From assembly GCA_009735695.1 (NCBI GenBank), contig SRSL01000003.1, positions 558,001 to 622,000 of the forward strand: a DNA stretch of 64,000 nt, read 5' to 3'. The notes beneath the pieces are model-generated. The model ran no database searches. It was not told the DNA's origin and saw nothing but the letters and a program-made list of their open reading frames with translations. Shown here one piece after another: positions 1 to 7,560 of this stretch (positions within the stretch are counted from its first letter, which is position 1; each line of letters opens with the position of its first letter). The DNA is from Christiangramia bathymodioli (GTDB taxonomy: Bacteria; Bacteroidota; Bacteroidia; Flavobacteriales; Flavobacteriaceae). A program made the position numbers and the translations under genes.

Positions 1-438
1 GAAAAATTTGAAACTGACGCGAAGATCGTGGGTTCTGCAAACCAGGAAAAGCTAATGGAATACCGAAAAATGATGAGCCGTTTTAACGATCAGAATCTTG
101 ATCTGATCAAGGAAAGCTTTGAAGCTGAAAAAGAAGAGAACGAAGAAAAACTGATGGAGATCGACAAGAAATACAACAGCCTTCTGAGGAGAAAGTATTT
201 GTTCACGGTCAACTACGCTATCAACAATAAGGATCTTGAAATAGCTCCCTACCTGGCGCTTTCTGAAGTTTTTGATGCCAACATCAAATACCTCGATACG
301 ATCTACACTTCCCTATCTCCGGACGTAAAGAAGTCTAAATATGGCAAACAATTAAAAGACTTTTTGAAAGAGCGGAAACAAGAGGAAAAACTAGAAGAAA
401 AAGTACAGGAAGAAGCAGAAGAAAACACTAATTCATAA
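1..438 (+). CDS. DUF4369-type protein, C-terminal part (5' end outside window)
   Basis: The reading frame is open from the first base and ends with TAA at 436-438, so this is the C-terminal ~145 residues of a longer protein. The visible part is highly charged and probably helical or coiled coil, with a Glu/Lys-rich tail. A central stretch of the type 'YAINNKDLEIAPYLAL' resembles the C-terminal half of flavobacterial DUF4369 proteins, which are usually periplasmic or lipid-anchored and related in architecture to TlpA-like proteins. No catalytic motif is visible in this part. The family call is from memory of such sequences; the N-terminal domain that would confirm it is not in the window. A GTG at 28 is internal and not the likely start. 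Confidence 0.6.
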   Translation, partial: EKFETDAKIVGSANQEKLMEYRKMMSRFNDQNLDLIKESFEAEKEENEEKLMEIDKKYNSLLRRKYLFTVNYAINNKDLEIAPYLALSEVFDANIKYLDTIYTSLSPDVKKSKYGKQLKDFLKERKQEEKLEEKVQEEAEENTNS

Positions 439-460
439 TACAGGTTTCTCAGGAAATCAA

Positions 461-488
461 AAGGAGCCCCTCGGCTCCTTTTTTTTTG
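461..488 (+). terminator. Rho-independent terminator after the DUF4369 gene
   Basis: Perfect 8-bp stem AAGGAGCC / GGCTCCTT with a 4-nt loop, followed by a run of T. It sits 22 nt after the stop codon. Confidence 0.9.
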
Positions 489-564
489 TTATAACATGTT
501 CTTAGGTTTTTCTTAGGCTAAATTAGGTTTTGCATTACTTAACTTGAAGCAAATCTATTTTAGC

Positions 565-2061
565 ATGACAACTACTAATCGTGACTACGATCTCATTTGC
601 GTGGGTGGAGGAATCATGAGCGCCAGCCTCGCCCTCCTTCTAAAACTAATCGATCCTGATCTCAAGATCCTGATCCTTGAAAGACTGGATAAGGTCTCCC
701 AGGAAAGCACCAAGGCCTGGAACAATGCCGGGACCGGACATTCGGCTTTCTGTGAGCTTAATTATACCCCGCAGGATGACAACGGTAACGTCGACATTTC
801 CAAGGCTATTCGAATATTCCAGGAATTCGAAAAGTCAAAACAATTCTGGGCTTATCTTGTAAACCAGGGCCTTTTGACTGATCCAAAATCCTTCATTCAT
901 TCCATTCCGCATCACGCGTGGGTAAGAGGAAAAGAAGACGTGGATTTTCTGAAAAAACGATTCGAGACAATGACTTCTGAATTCATGTTCGAGAACATGC
1001 AATTTTCTGAAGATCATTCTAAAATGAAGCAGTGGTTTCCGTTGATCATGAAGAACAGGGATCAGGATGAAGTCATGGCTGCTACCCGTATGGAACTGGG
1101 CACCGGGGTGAATTTTGGCAATTTAACCAAACATTATTTCCGCATTCTGGAAGAAAAATTTAAAGTTCCTGTCCTTCGGAATAAAGAAGTAAAAGACATA
1201 GACCCAGATGGTCCCGAGGACTGGACCGCAGAAGTTGAAGACCTAGTCACAGGAGAAAAGACCTATTACGACGCCGAGCATATTTTCATAGGTGCAGGAG
1301 GCGGAGCCCTTCCCCTACTTCAAAAAGTGGAAATCGACGAAAAAGAAGGTTACGGCGGATTCCCCGTAAGCGGCCAGTGGCTGTTTTGCAAAAACAGAGA
1401 CCTAGTTGAAAAACATCACGCCAAAGTCTATAGCAAGGCTGGGCCGGAGGCACCACCTATGTCGGTTCCACACCTCGATGCCAGGTATATCAATGGCAAA
1501 AAAGAGTTGTTATTCGGGCCCTTTGCAGGATTCAGCACAAAATTTCTGAAGGAGGGATCAGTACTGGACCTACCTCAATCCATCAAATTTGATAATATAC
1601 CGTCAATGTGGGGTGTTTTCTGGCATAACTTACCGCTTACCAAATATCTTCTCAAGCAGGTAAGCATGGATCATAAAGACAGGGTGGAAGACCTTAGGGT
1701 ATTTATTAAAGATGCAAAACCGGAAGACTGGGAATTGAAAGTGGCCGGGCAGCGGGTCCAGATCATTAAACGGGATGAAGAACAGGGCGGCACCCTGGAA
1801 TTTGGAACCGATGTGGTACACAGTCGTGATGGGAAAATAACCGCACTTTTAGGCGCATCACCAGGAGCTTCAGTAGCCGTTAACATCATGCTAGAAGTCA
1901 TGCAGATCGCTTTTCCGGAAAAATTAGAAAATCATGTTATTAAGCAAAAACTTGAACGGATGATCCCATTCTGGAACCGGGATGTTCGTGAAGACGAACA
2001 AAAATTCAAAGAGGTTCAGAAGGGTACGTCCCAAACGTTGGAGCTAGAGGCTTTGCATTGA
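565..2061 (+). CDS. mqo: Malate:quinone oxidoreductase
   Basis: FAD-dependent, membrane-associated enzyme that oxidises malate to oxaloacetate and passes electrons to quinone; a TCA-cycle step. The N-terminus carries the dinucleotide-binding motif GGGIMSASLA and the sequence TKAWNNAGTGHSAFCELNYTP typical of Mqo (adenosine-binding region). The length of 498 residues fits the family. I use the ATG at 565 rather than the in-frame TTG at 544, because the family begins shortly before the Rossmann motif. The gene stands alone between two terminators. Its upstream region has three spaced TTAGG copies (503-527), of unknown meaning. Confidence 0.95.
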   Translation: MTTTNRDYDLICVGGGIMSASLALLLKLIDPDLKILILERLDKVSQESTKAWNNAGTGHSAFCELNYTPQDDNGNVDISKAIRIFQEFEKSKQFWAYLVNQGLLTDPKSFIHSIPHHAWVRGKEDVDFLKKRFETMTSEFMFENMQFSEDHSKMKQWFPLIMKNRDQDEVMAATRMELGTGVNFGNLTKHYFRILEEKFKVPVLRNKEVKDIDPDGPEDWTAEVEDLVTGEKTYYDAEHIFIGAGGGALPLLQKVEIDEKEGYGGFPVSGQWLFCKNRDLVEKHHAKVYSKAGPEAPPMSVPHLDARYINGKKELLFGPFAGFSTKFLKEGSVLDLPQSIKFDNIPSMWGVFWHNLPLTKYLLKQVSMDHKDRVEDLRVFIKDAKPEDWELKVAGQRVQIIKRDEEQGGTLEFGTDVVHSRDGKITALLGASPGASVAVNIMLEVMQIAFPEKLENHVIKQKLERMIPFWNRDVREDEQKFKEVQKGTSQTLELEALH

Positions 2062-2070
2062 CTTTTAAAT

Positions 2071-2104
2071 AATAAAAGACCTTCCTTCGTAGAGGCCTTT
2101 TATT
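2071..2104 (+). terminator. Terminator after mqo
   Basis: A 12-bp stem with one mismatch (AATAAAAGACCT / AGGCCTTTTATT) starts 10 nt after the mqo stop. The T-rich right arm supplies the U-tract. Confidence 0.7.
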
Positions 2105-2105
2105 C

Positions 2106-2160
2106 AGAGCCGATGGAGGGTCTCCCTTCGACTTCGCTCAGGATAAACTTCTCGCCCTCA
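2106..2160 (-). repeat. tRNA-tail repeat, copy A (next to tRNA-Thr)
   Basis: In the sense of the tRNA-Thr gene that lies just upstream, this stretch reads GGGCGAGAAG, then TCCTGAGCGAAGTCGAAGG, and ends in a second copy of the last 15 nt of that same tRNA plus flank (positions 2106-2120, complement CCCTCCATCGGCTCT). The same core occurs at 25374-25430 and 45051-45113, each time joined to the tail of the neighbouring tRNA. It is too short to code. The tRNA terminator lies between the gene and the repeat. Confidence 0.75.
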
Positions 2161-2176
2161 GAATTAGACGTAAAAA

Positions 2177-2202
2177 AACCTCTCAATAAATTGAGAGGTT
2201 TT
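2177..2202 (-). terminator. Terminator after tRNA-Thr(TGT)
   Basis: On the minus strand a 10-bp stem AACCTCTCAA / TTGAGAGGTT is followed by a T-run. It lies directly after the tRNA-Thr gene at 2210-2283. Confidence 0.8.
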
Positions 2203-2209
2203 CACTTAG

Positions 2210-2283
2210 AGCCGATGGAGGGACTCGAACCCACGACCTGCTGATTACAAATCAGCTGCTCTAGCCAGCTGAGCTACATCGGC
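2210..2283 (-). tRNA. tRNA-Thr (anticodon TGT)
   Basis: Full cloverleaf on the minus strand: acceptor GCCGATG / CATCGGC, D-arm, anticodon loop TTTGTAA, T-arm GGTTCGAGTC. No encoded CCA is seen. The sequence is identical to the gene at 25490-25563. It probably follows the small gene at 2290-2556, 6 nt upstream. Confidence 0.95.
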
Positions 2284-2289
2284 AACTTA

Positions 2290-2556
2290 CTAAAGAGCGT
2301 TCAGCTTTTCTACCAGCGCTCTGGCTTTTGCCTCAAGCTCGGCCTGGATCTCGTTGAAATGCTTCTTTTTATTCTCTACATCACGCTGGTTGATCTTGGT
2401 GATGATCTCGTCGTAATTTTCGATAGCCTCATCCACGATAGCTTCCGACTTTGCCGGGTCTTCCTTTGGATTGGACATTTGATGGATATATGCAGCATCT
2501 ATAATATCGCCGAACACATAATTCACATCCTTCTTCAATAATCTTTTACTCGCCAT
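2290..2556 (-). CDS. Conserved small protein of unknown function (88 aa)
   Basis: An 88-residue, charged, Ala/Glu/Lys-rich protein beginning MASKRLLKKDVNYVFGDIID. It has no signal peptide or membrane segment; the C-terminal half (about residues 45-88) looks like one long helix or coiled coil. I recall similar short proteins in Flavobacteriaceae, always annotated hypothetical, and cannot assign a role. Clear ATG start; it ends 6 nt before tRNA-Thr on the same strand, so the two may share a transcript. Coding is supported by length, composition and the absence of a better frame. Confidence 0.7.
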   Translation of the reverse strand: MASKRLLKKDVNYVFGDIIDAAYIHQMSNPKEDPAKSEAIVDEAIENYDEIITKINQRDVENKKKHFNEIQAELEAKARALVEKLNAL

Positions 2557-2619
2557 CTTAAATAAATTTCGGCTGCGAATTTAAACTATTTTTCGATACG
2601 ATAATGTTTTTGAATAAAA

Positions 2620-3072
2620 TTATCTCTGATTTCTTTTTAGCACGGCAAGTGCTTCGGAAATATGTTTTCCGGCGTTCATACTGTTGAAATTATGAATGAG
2701 TTCAGCCTTGTTACTAAAAACAAAAGTTTCTCTTCCTGGAAGCAATCCCAGCAGATTCGGCTTTACATCAAAGGCCTTTCTCGCCTTCTTATCCGGATCG
2801 CTTAAAATGGGATATGGCAGACGATATTTTTTGCTAAAACTGGAATGGGAATCTTCAGAATCTGAACTGATGCCGATCACCTCAGCGCCCAGGTCTCTGA
2901 AATCTTCGTAACTGTCCCTAAAACTACAGGCCTCTTTGGTACAACCAGGGGTAAAATCTTTTGGATAAAAGAACACGACCAGGTTGTTTCCTTCAGCCCT
3001 TTTTCTAAGATCAATTTCCTGACCATGCTGATCTTTCAGTTTTAAAGCAGGTATTTTTTCTCCCTTTTTCAT
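2620..3072 (-). CDS. bcp: Peroxiredoxin of the BCP/PrxQ type
   Basis: Thiol peroxidase that reduces hydroperoxides with electrons from thioredoxin. The motif PKDFTPGCTKEACSFRD carries the peroxidatic Cys44 and, five residues on, the resolving Cys49, the atypical 2-Cys arrangement of BCP. The length of 150 residues is normal, and there is no signal peptide, so it is cytoplasmic. It is the last gene of a tight operon: its ATG begins at the base directly after the stop of queD (3072/3073), so translational coupling is likely. Confidence 0.93.
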   Translation of the reverse strand: MKKGEKIPALKLKDQHGQEIDLRKRAEGNNLVVFFYPKDFTPGCTKEACSFRDSYEDFRDLGAEVIGISSDSEDSHSSFSKKYRLPYPILSDPDKKARKAFDVKPNLLGLLPGRETFVFSNKAELIHNFNSMNAGKHISEALAVLKRNQR

Positions 3073-3483
3073 CTAATCCCCTTTATAACTAACAAAATTA
3101 CGAGGAGTCTCATATAGTGTCACTTCCAGTTCATGTGAAGTTTTGATTTTCGACCGAAGTTTGTTCCAGATCACCACCGCGATATTTTCAGCAGTGGGAT
3201 TCAGGTCTTTGAATTCCTCTACTTCCACATTGAGGTTCTTGTGATCAAAGGCTTCTTCTACCTCTTCGTAAATAAGATCCTTCAAAATTTTGAGATCCAT
3301 CACGAAACCGGTCTCAGGATCGGGTTCGCCGGTCACAGAAACGATCAGCTCATAATTATGACCATGATAGTTAGGATTACTGCATTTGCCAAAAACCTTC
3401 AGGTTCTTTTCATCACTCCATTCCTTGCGGAACAGCCTGTGCGCAGCGTTAAAATGAGCTTTTCTGTGTACGGTGATCCTCAT
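3073..3483 (-). CDS. queD: 6-pyruvoyl-tetrahydropterin synthase / QueD family
   Basis: Probable 6-carboxy-tetrahydropterin synthase, the second step from GTP-derived dihydroneopterin triphosphate towards queuosine. Zinc-ligand signatures are present: HFNAAHR near residue 8 and HGHNYE near residue 41. The Cys34-containing CSNPNYHGH segment, DHKNLN and the closing LYETPRNFVSY also fit the family. Length 136 residues. The start ATG overlaps the idi stop by one base (TAATG) and its stop abuts bcp, so idi-queD-bcp form one operon. A pterin-biosynthesis role (PTPS proper) cannot be excluded from sequence alone. Confidence 0.88.
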   Translation of the reverse strand: MRITVHRKAHFNAAHRLFRKEWSDEKNLKVFGKCSNPNYHGHNYELIVSVTGEPDPETGFVMDLKILKDLIYEEVEEAFDHKNLNVEVEEFKDLNPTAENIAVVIWNKLRSKIKTSHELEVTLYETPRNFVSYKGD

Positions 3484-3998
3484 TACTGAATATGTGAATA
3501 ATATTTATCGAAAATGATCTTAAACCATTCGGTATAAATTTGCGGATTTTTCTTCATATCGGCCTTCAACTCCTCCATATCTACCCATTTCCAGGCAGCG
3601 ACCTCATCGGGATTCAGGTTTGGCTCTCCTTCAAAATTACCCACCAGGATATGATCGAATTCATGTTCGGTAAGCCCATTGTCAAAGGGAGCTTTATAGA
3701 TAAAAGAAATGGTGTCCTTAAGATCAGTCGTGAAACCCATTTCCTCCATCAGCCTGCGTTTACCGGCTTCGATATTCGATTCTCCCTCACGCTGATGACT
3801 GCAGCAGGTATTGGTCCATAGACCTGGTGAATGATATTTAGACAGAGCCCTTTGCTGGATCATCAACTCATTTTTCTCGTTAAAGACAAATACTGAAAAT
3901 GCCCTGTGAAGCAAGGCTTTCTCATGGGCTTCGATCTTTTCCATCAAACCTATTTGCTCGTCCTTTTCGTTTACCAGTATAACTTTTTCTTGCGCCAT
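3483..3998 (-). CDS. idi: Isopentenyl-diphosphate delta-isomerase, type I
   Basis: Nudix-fold enzyme that interconverts IPP and DMAPP, feeding quinone, undecaprenyl and carotenoid synthesis. The active-site NTCCSHQ with its catalytic Cys, and the Nudix-like stretch EAGKRRLMEEMGF, are both present. I start at the ATG at 3998 (MAQEKVILVNE, 171 aa); a longer frame to 4031 adds 11 non-conserved hydrophobic residues. First gene of the idi-queD-bcp operon. A carotenoid operon at 45.5-50.4 kb is the most obvious consumer in this window. Confidence 0.94.
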   Translation of the reverse strand: MAQEKVILVNEKDEQIGLMEKIEAHEKALLHRAFSVFVFNEKNELMIQQRALSKYHSPGLWTNTCCSHQREGESNIEAGKRRLMEEMGFTTDLKDTISFIYKAPFDNGLTEHEFDHILVGNFEGEPNLNPDEVAAWKWVDMEELKADMKKNPQIYTEWFKIIFDKYYSHIQ

Positions 3999-4066
3999 TT
4001 TTTTGTTTGAAAGCCAAATGTACAAAATCAACCTACTTTTTCACAACCAGCCTGATTAAGCAATTC

Positions 4067-5668
4067 CTAAAGTTTTAGATTTCCGGTGTAAAGGTCACAA
4101 TTAATGGAAAGTATGAATTCCGATCTTCGGTTCCTTTCATGTTCAGCTTCAGAACAGGGAATTTTGTTCCTGCAATCATTTGTCAATTCGGTTTCACCGT
4201 AACCTCTACCAGAAACCCGTCCCGGATCTACTCCTTTTTTCAACAGATAGTCCATCGTCACTTCCACCCTTTTTCTGGAAAGCTCCAGGTTATAAGAATC
4301 ATCGGCACGACTATCGGTATGCGAGCGTATGTCAATTAGCAATTCGGGATACTCGTTCATATAGGCAGCGATCTCATCCAGATGCCGGGCTGCTTTTGGC
4401 TTAACTTCGGCCTTATCGAGATCGAAAAGTATTGGATCCAGATTCAGCATTTTCGAAAGGTCATCGCCCACCCTGGCGGCAAAGATACGGTCACCATCAT
4501 GACTTTGAAACTGAATAATGTTCTCTCTTCGCTTAATTTCCGTAGCATAGAAACTCCAGTTAAAAAAGGCCCTGATAGCCGCAATATTAGGCGGTTGTGT
4601 ACCTGAAAAATCATGGGAAGCCTGGTACATCACCAAACCATTCCGCGGGTCATCGAAGCCATGACCGTAGATCAGAATCGCGCCTGGACCATTTGAAATA
4701 TCAGGCACATCTGGCGCTGTAGCATCTATGATGATTTTTTTAGCTCCTGAACGCCATTCATTCGCTTTTTTAGGATAAAAGATCCTTTCTGAACCATTTA
4801 TGAGGGCTTCATCACTCCGTCCCAAATATTGGGAAACAGGATCTGATGGCAACTGATGAGTATATGGAGGTGTTGCAAAACGATGTTCGTAAAATGGAAC
4901 CAGGCCCGTGGTACGCGCTCCGGCTGCACCGGCAGACAAAAAATTAAGCTGGATCAATTCGGATTTGCCATTTCCCTCTACACGTCCGTACAAATTCTCA
5001 AGCTGACTTCCTGCATGACAACCTGCCCAGATAGCTCCCTTGAATTTCCTGTTCCAGAAATAAAGGTTTTTGTGGGTTTCAAAAGTAGGCTCCGCATGGG
5101 GCATGATAAAAAGATCATCACAAACCCCAAGTTCCGAAGGTAGTTTCCAGTCTTTTATTCTATTTCCACCATGTGCCGAAGCAGGAATATCGGCCAGCTT
5201 AAAATAGGTGAGCGAGATAATCCCATTTTGTTTATCCAGTGTCCATTTAGGCGCCACAGAGAGTTCGGTGAAAACAGGCAGGCTTTGGTCTTCTTGTAGT
5301 TTTTGCCCAATTATCCCCTTTTCTTCCCACTTTTGAATTTCATGTTCCACTTCAGGGCTCATATAGGAAACCGGAATCACGAATGAACCAGCACGGAAGT
5401 CCTCCTCTCCTAACCTGAAATCAATCCCATCCTTTTTCTTATCAGGACGAATAACCCATTTGATATCGACCGGATGATTTTTCAAAAGTTGGTAGATAAG
5501 TCCATAAGGTTTAAGTGCATTCTCCGGTGTTTGCGGTAGAACACCCATGTTAATGGCATAAGAACCTTTGGAGATCATCTCGTTCTTTTGGGAAAATAGA
5601 GTACCCACAGAGCAAATCAGGAAAAAGCCCGTCAATAAAAATTTCAGGTTTTGTAGGGAAAAAACCAT
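4067..5668 (-). CDS. Exported protein: unusual N-terminal domain fused to OmpA C-terminal domain
   Basis: 533 residues with a signal peptide (about 1-27, cleavage near LFSQ). Residues ~30-390 resemble the N-terminal region of very large secreted Bacteroidota proteins ('ENALKPYGLIYQLLKNHPVD', 'GSFVIPVSY'); within it, WAGCHAGSQLE looks like a nucleophile elbow of a glutamine-amidotransferase-like fold, and LIYGHGFDDPRNG may also be conserved. Residues ~405-520 are a standard OmpA peptidoglycan-binding domain (ILFDLDKAEVKP, DIRSHTDSRADD, NRRSEF). No operon partner. Likely periplasmic and bound to peptidoglycan; function of the N-terminal part unknown. Recognition of that part is from memory and unverified. 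Confidence 0.7.
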   Translation of the reverse strand: MVFSLQNLKFLLTGFFLICSVGTLFSQKNEMISKGSYAINMGVLPQTPENALKPYGLIYQLLKNHPVDIKWVIRPDKKKDGIDFRLGEEDFRAGSFVIPVSYMSPEVEHEIQKWEEKGIIGQKLQEDQSLPVFTELSVAPKWTLDKQNGIISLTYFKLADIPASAHGGNRIKDWKLPSELGVCDDLFIMPHAEPTFETHKNLYFWNRKFKGAIWAGCHAGSQLENLYGRVEGNGKSELIQLNFLSAGAAGARTTGLVPFYEHRFATPPYTHQLPSDPVSQYLGRSDEALINGSERIFYPKKANEWRSGAKKIIIDATAPDVPDISNGPGAILIYGHGFDDPRNGLVMYQASHDFSGTQPPNIAAIRAFFNWSFYATEIKRRENIIQFQSHDGDRIFAARVGDDLSKMLNLDPILFDLDKAEVKPKAARHLDEIAAYMNEYPELLIDIRSHTDSRADDSYNLELSRKRVEVTMDYLLKKGVDPGRVSGRGYGETELTNDCRNKIPCSEAEHERNRRSEFILSINCDLYTGNLKL

Positions 5669-5795
5669 TTTCAGGGTATAAACTCTATTAAATATCCCAC
5701 ATTTAATCGAAAAAGCCTAGTAATTAAGTTGAAATCAAATCCCGGCACCTTCAAAATGCGATAAAAATCAAAAAGGAAATTCCTTAAAATAATAG

Positions 5796-5803
5796 TATTT
5801 TTG
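5796..5803 (+). promoter_or_regulatory. -7 box of the prfC promoter
   Basis: TATTTTTG matches the Bacteroidota -7 consensus TAnnTTTG, 19 nt before the prfC ATG. No convincing -33 TTG at the usual distance. Confidence 0.45.
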
Positions 5804-5822
5804 CGCACCAATTCGATCAGCA

Positions 5823-7412
5823 ATGAAGCAGCATCTTAAAGAGATCAACAAGAGAAGAACATTTGGTATCGTTTCGCATCCAGATGCGGGTAAAACCACC
5901 TTAACGGAAAAACTACTTCTGTTTGGAGGAGCGATACAGGAAGCCGGAGCCGTAAAATCCAACAAGATCAAAAAAGGCGCGACCAGTGACTTTATGGAGA
6001 TCGAGCGGCAGAGAGGTATTTCGGTTGCTACATCGGTGCTTGCCTTCGAATACAAGGATATCAAGATTAACATCCTGGATACCCCGGGTCACAAAGATTT
6101 TGCGGAAGATACCTTCAGAACCCTTACCGCGGTAGACTCTGTAATCGTGGTGATAGATGTGGCGAAAGGGGTCGAGGAACAAACCGAAAAACTGGTGGAG
6201 GTTTGCCGCATGCGCAATATCCCGATGATCGTTTTCATCAATAAATTGGACCGTGAAGGTAAGGATGCCTTCGAATTGCTGGATGAGATCGAACAAAAAT
6301 TGAATCTTACTGTTACCCCTTTAAGTTTCCCTATTGGAATGGGATATGATTTCAAGGGTATCTATAACATCTGGGAAAAGAATGTAAACCTTTTCACAGG
6401 AGACCCAAGAAGGGATATCGAGGAAACTGTGGAGATCAACGACCTGAATTCTGAAGAACTGGATGATCTAATTGGCAGTAAACATGCCGATACCCTACGT
6501 GAAGAACTGGAACTGGCCCAGGGAGTTTATCCTGAATTCGACCGACAGGCTTACCTGGATGGGCATTTACAACCGGTATTCTTCGGTTCAGCGCTGAACA
6601 ATTTTGGAGTTAGGGAATTGCTGGATTGTTTTATCAATATCGCTCCACCTCCAAGACCCAAAGAAAGCGATGTGCGCTTGGTTAAACCTGAAGAAAAAGA
6701 TTTCACTGGTTTCGTTTTTAAGATCCACGCGAACATGGACCCAAAACACCGCGATCGCCTTGCTTTCGTGAAAATCGTTTCCGGAAAGTTTGAAAGAAAC
6801 ACCAATTATCTTCATGTAAGACATAATAAAAAACTGAAATTCTCATCCCCGAACGCCTTTTTCGCTGAAAAGAAAGAGATCGTGGATGTATCCTATCCAG
6901 GTGATATTGTAGGATTGCATGATACCGGTAATTTCAAGATCGGGGATACACTTACCGAAGGTGAGAACCTGATGTACAAAGGAATCCCGAGTTTCTCCCC
7001 GGAACATTTCCGATATATCAATAATGCTGACCCAATGAAGTCCAAGCAACTGGAAAAAGGGATCGACCAGTTGATGGACGAGGGTGTGGCCCAGTTGTTC
7101 ACCCTGGAGATGAACGGTAGAAAGATCATTGGAACGGTAGGAGCCCTTCAGTTCGAGGTGATACAATATCGCCTTGAGCATGAATATGGAGCGAAGTGTA
7201 CCTACGAAAACCTGAACGTTCATAAGGCAACCTGGGTAGAACCTGAAGATCCAAAGAATGAAGAATTCCAGGATTTCAAGAGAGTAAAATCTAAATTCCT
7301 GGCCAAGGATAAATCAGGACAACTGGTATTTCTGGCAGACTCACAGTTTTCACTGCAGATGACCCAGCAAAAATATCCAAGTATCAAATTCCATTTCACG
7401 TCGGAATTTTAA
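5823..7412 (+). CDS. prfC: Peptide chain release factor 3
   Basis: Translational GTPase that removes RF1/RF2 from the ribosome after termination. The N-terminal G domain has SHPDAGKTTLTEKLL (P-loop), QRGISVATSV (switch I), DTPGHKDF and NKLD; the rest continues into the RF3 domains 2 and 3. The length of 529 residues is standard, and a single-domain truncation or fusion is not seen. It is a single gene with its own -7 box and a terminator right after the stop. DAGKTTL rather than DHGKTTL in the P-loop separates it from EF-G and LepA. Confidence 0.97.
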   Translation: MKQHLKEINKRRTFGIVSHPDAGKTTLTEKLLLFGGAIQEAGAVKSNKIKKGATSDFMEIERQRGISVATSVLAFEYKDIKINILDTPGHKDFAEDTFRTLTAVDSVIVVIDVAKGVEEQTEKLVEVCRMRNIPMIVFINKLDREGKDAFELLDEIEQKLNLTVTPLSFPIGMGYDFKGIYNIWEKNVNLFTGDPRRDIEETVEINDLNSEELDDLIGSKHADTLREELELAQGVYPEFDRQAYLDGHLQPVFFGSALNNFGVRELLDCFINIAPPPRPKESDVRLVKPEEKDFTGFVFKIHANMDPKHRDRLAFVKIVSGKFERNTNYLHVRHNKKLKFSSPNAFFAEKKEIVDVSYPGDIVGLHDTGNFKIGDTLTEGENLMYKGIPSFSPEHFRYINNADPMKSKQLEKGIDQLMDEGVAQLFTLEMNGRKIIGTVGALQFEVIQYRLEHEYGAKCTYENLNVHKATWVEPEDPKNEEFQDFKRVKSKFLAKDKSGQLVFLADSQFSLQMTQQKYPSIKFHFTSEF

Positions 7413-7419
7413 AGTACTA

Positions 7420-7446
7420 AACCCTGATTCACGTCAGGGTTTTTTA
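7420..7446 (+). terminator. Terminator after prfC
   Basis: Stem AACCCTGA / TCAGGGTT with a 6-nt loop, followed by a T-run (7441-7446), 7 nt after the stop codon. Confidence 0.9.
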
Positions 7447-7560
7447 TTTTAACTATACTCCATTTCAAATCCTGAGTTTTTGATAAGAAGTTGAAAATGT
7501 ATATTTCAATTCAGCAGGTTCACTGATAAATTTTGTTATTTTCGGCTGCAAAGTTAACCT

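Noticed and set aside
503-532. Three spaced TTAGG copies upstream of mqo as an operator or telomere-like repeat
   Set aside because: Only five bases each with unequal spacing in AT-rich DNA; chance or partial -7 boxes explain them. I keep only a remark in the mqo entry.
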